Shown piece after piece: positions 6,163 through 6,279 of a stretch of 6,279 bases of DNA. The position numbers and the translations under genes are program-made. The notes beneath the pieces are model-generated. The model ran no database searches, was not told where the DNA came from, and saw nothing but the letters and a program-made list of their open reading frames with translations. Origin of the DNA: Bacteroidetes bacterium QH_10_64_19 (GTDB taxonomy: Bacteria > Bacteroidota > Rhodothermia > Rhodothermales > Salinibacteraceae). The stretch spans positions 8,492-14,770 of the forward strand of contig PXSY01000241.1 in NCBI GenBank assembly GCA_003023125.1, in the 5' to 3' direction. Numbering within the stretch: position 1 is the stretch's first letter; each line of letters begins with the position of its first letter.

Positions 6163-6279
6163 ATGTGCGCCCCAATGCAAAACGCCGCGTACCGACTCGC
6201 CCTGCTGGCTGGAATCGGGGGACTTCTGCTCCTGATGTGGGCGCCGCAGGGCGGCGGGGTGGAGAATGTACTCGGAACG
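6163..6279 (+). CDS. start of a membrane or exported protein, truncated by window edge
   Basis: Thirty-nine codons are open from ATG 6163 to the right edge with no stop. The N-terminus has a short polar/basic stretch and then a hydrophobic helix, RLALLAGIGGLLLLMW (about residues 11-26), fitting a signal anchor or an uncleaved signal sequence. A glycine-rich segment (PQGGGVENV) follows. A second ATG at 6175 in the same frame is an equally good start. The gene follows the acidic hypothetical gene by 45 bases on the same strand. Too little is visible to name it, and a chance frame cannot be excluded. Confidence 0.5.
   Translation, partial: MCAPMQNAAYRLALLAGIGGLLLLMWAPQGGGVENVLGT

Overview
The window is GC-rich, and several of its proteins are strongly acidic, which fits a salt-adapted bacterium. 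The operon style (an ECF sigma factor overlapping a FecR-type anti-sigma factor) and the acidic proteins suggest a Salinibacter-like member of the Rhodothermota/Bacteroidota. That placement is an inference from style; no marker gene is present.

Layout. The left part (1-1218, minus strand) is a regulatory operon: an ECF sigma factor overlaps by 11 bases a FecR-family anti-sigma factor whose 3' end lies outside the window. Upstream of the sigma gene (1219-1489) is a spacer holding a tight array of four AACGTT palindromes plus one near-copy, next to a candidate sigma-70-like promoter. From 1490 to 3405 (minus) lies a hydantoinase/oxoprolinase A-subunit gene that is broken. About 45 conserved codons, including the FGGAGP block, are missing, and the reading frame changes at the junction. 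A gene-free stretch with small hairpins (3406-3827) separates it from an apparently intact cysteine-synthase-family PLP enzyme (3828-4814, minus).

Divergently on the plus strand, a small HEAT-repeat-like gene (4922-5290) appears to carry two compensating single-base indels in C runs, so its middle third reads in the wrong frame. It is followed by a good candidate intrinsic terminator. After a gene-poor stretch (5367-5697) come a small, very acidic protein of unknown function (5698-6117) and the start of a protein with an N-terminal hydrophobic helix that runs off the right edge (6163-6279).

How the parts fit together. The sigma/anti-sigma pair is the only clear functional unit. It is expected to transduce an envelope signal to RNA polymerase, but its outer-membrane partner and target genes are not in view. 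The PLP enzyme is probably a stand-alone sulfur or amino-acid metabolism gene. I found no mobile element, CRISPR array, tRNA or rRNA, and no convincing new multi-gene system. The points most worth checking are the AACGTT array and the two broken genes on either side of the PLP enzyme; the latter may be real decay or sequence error.
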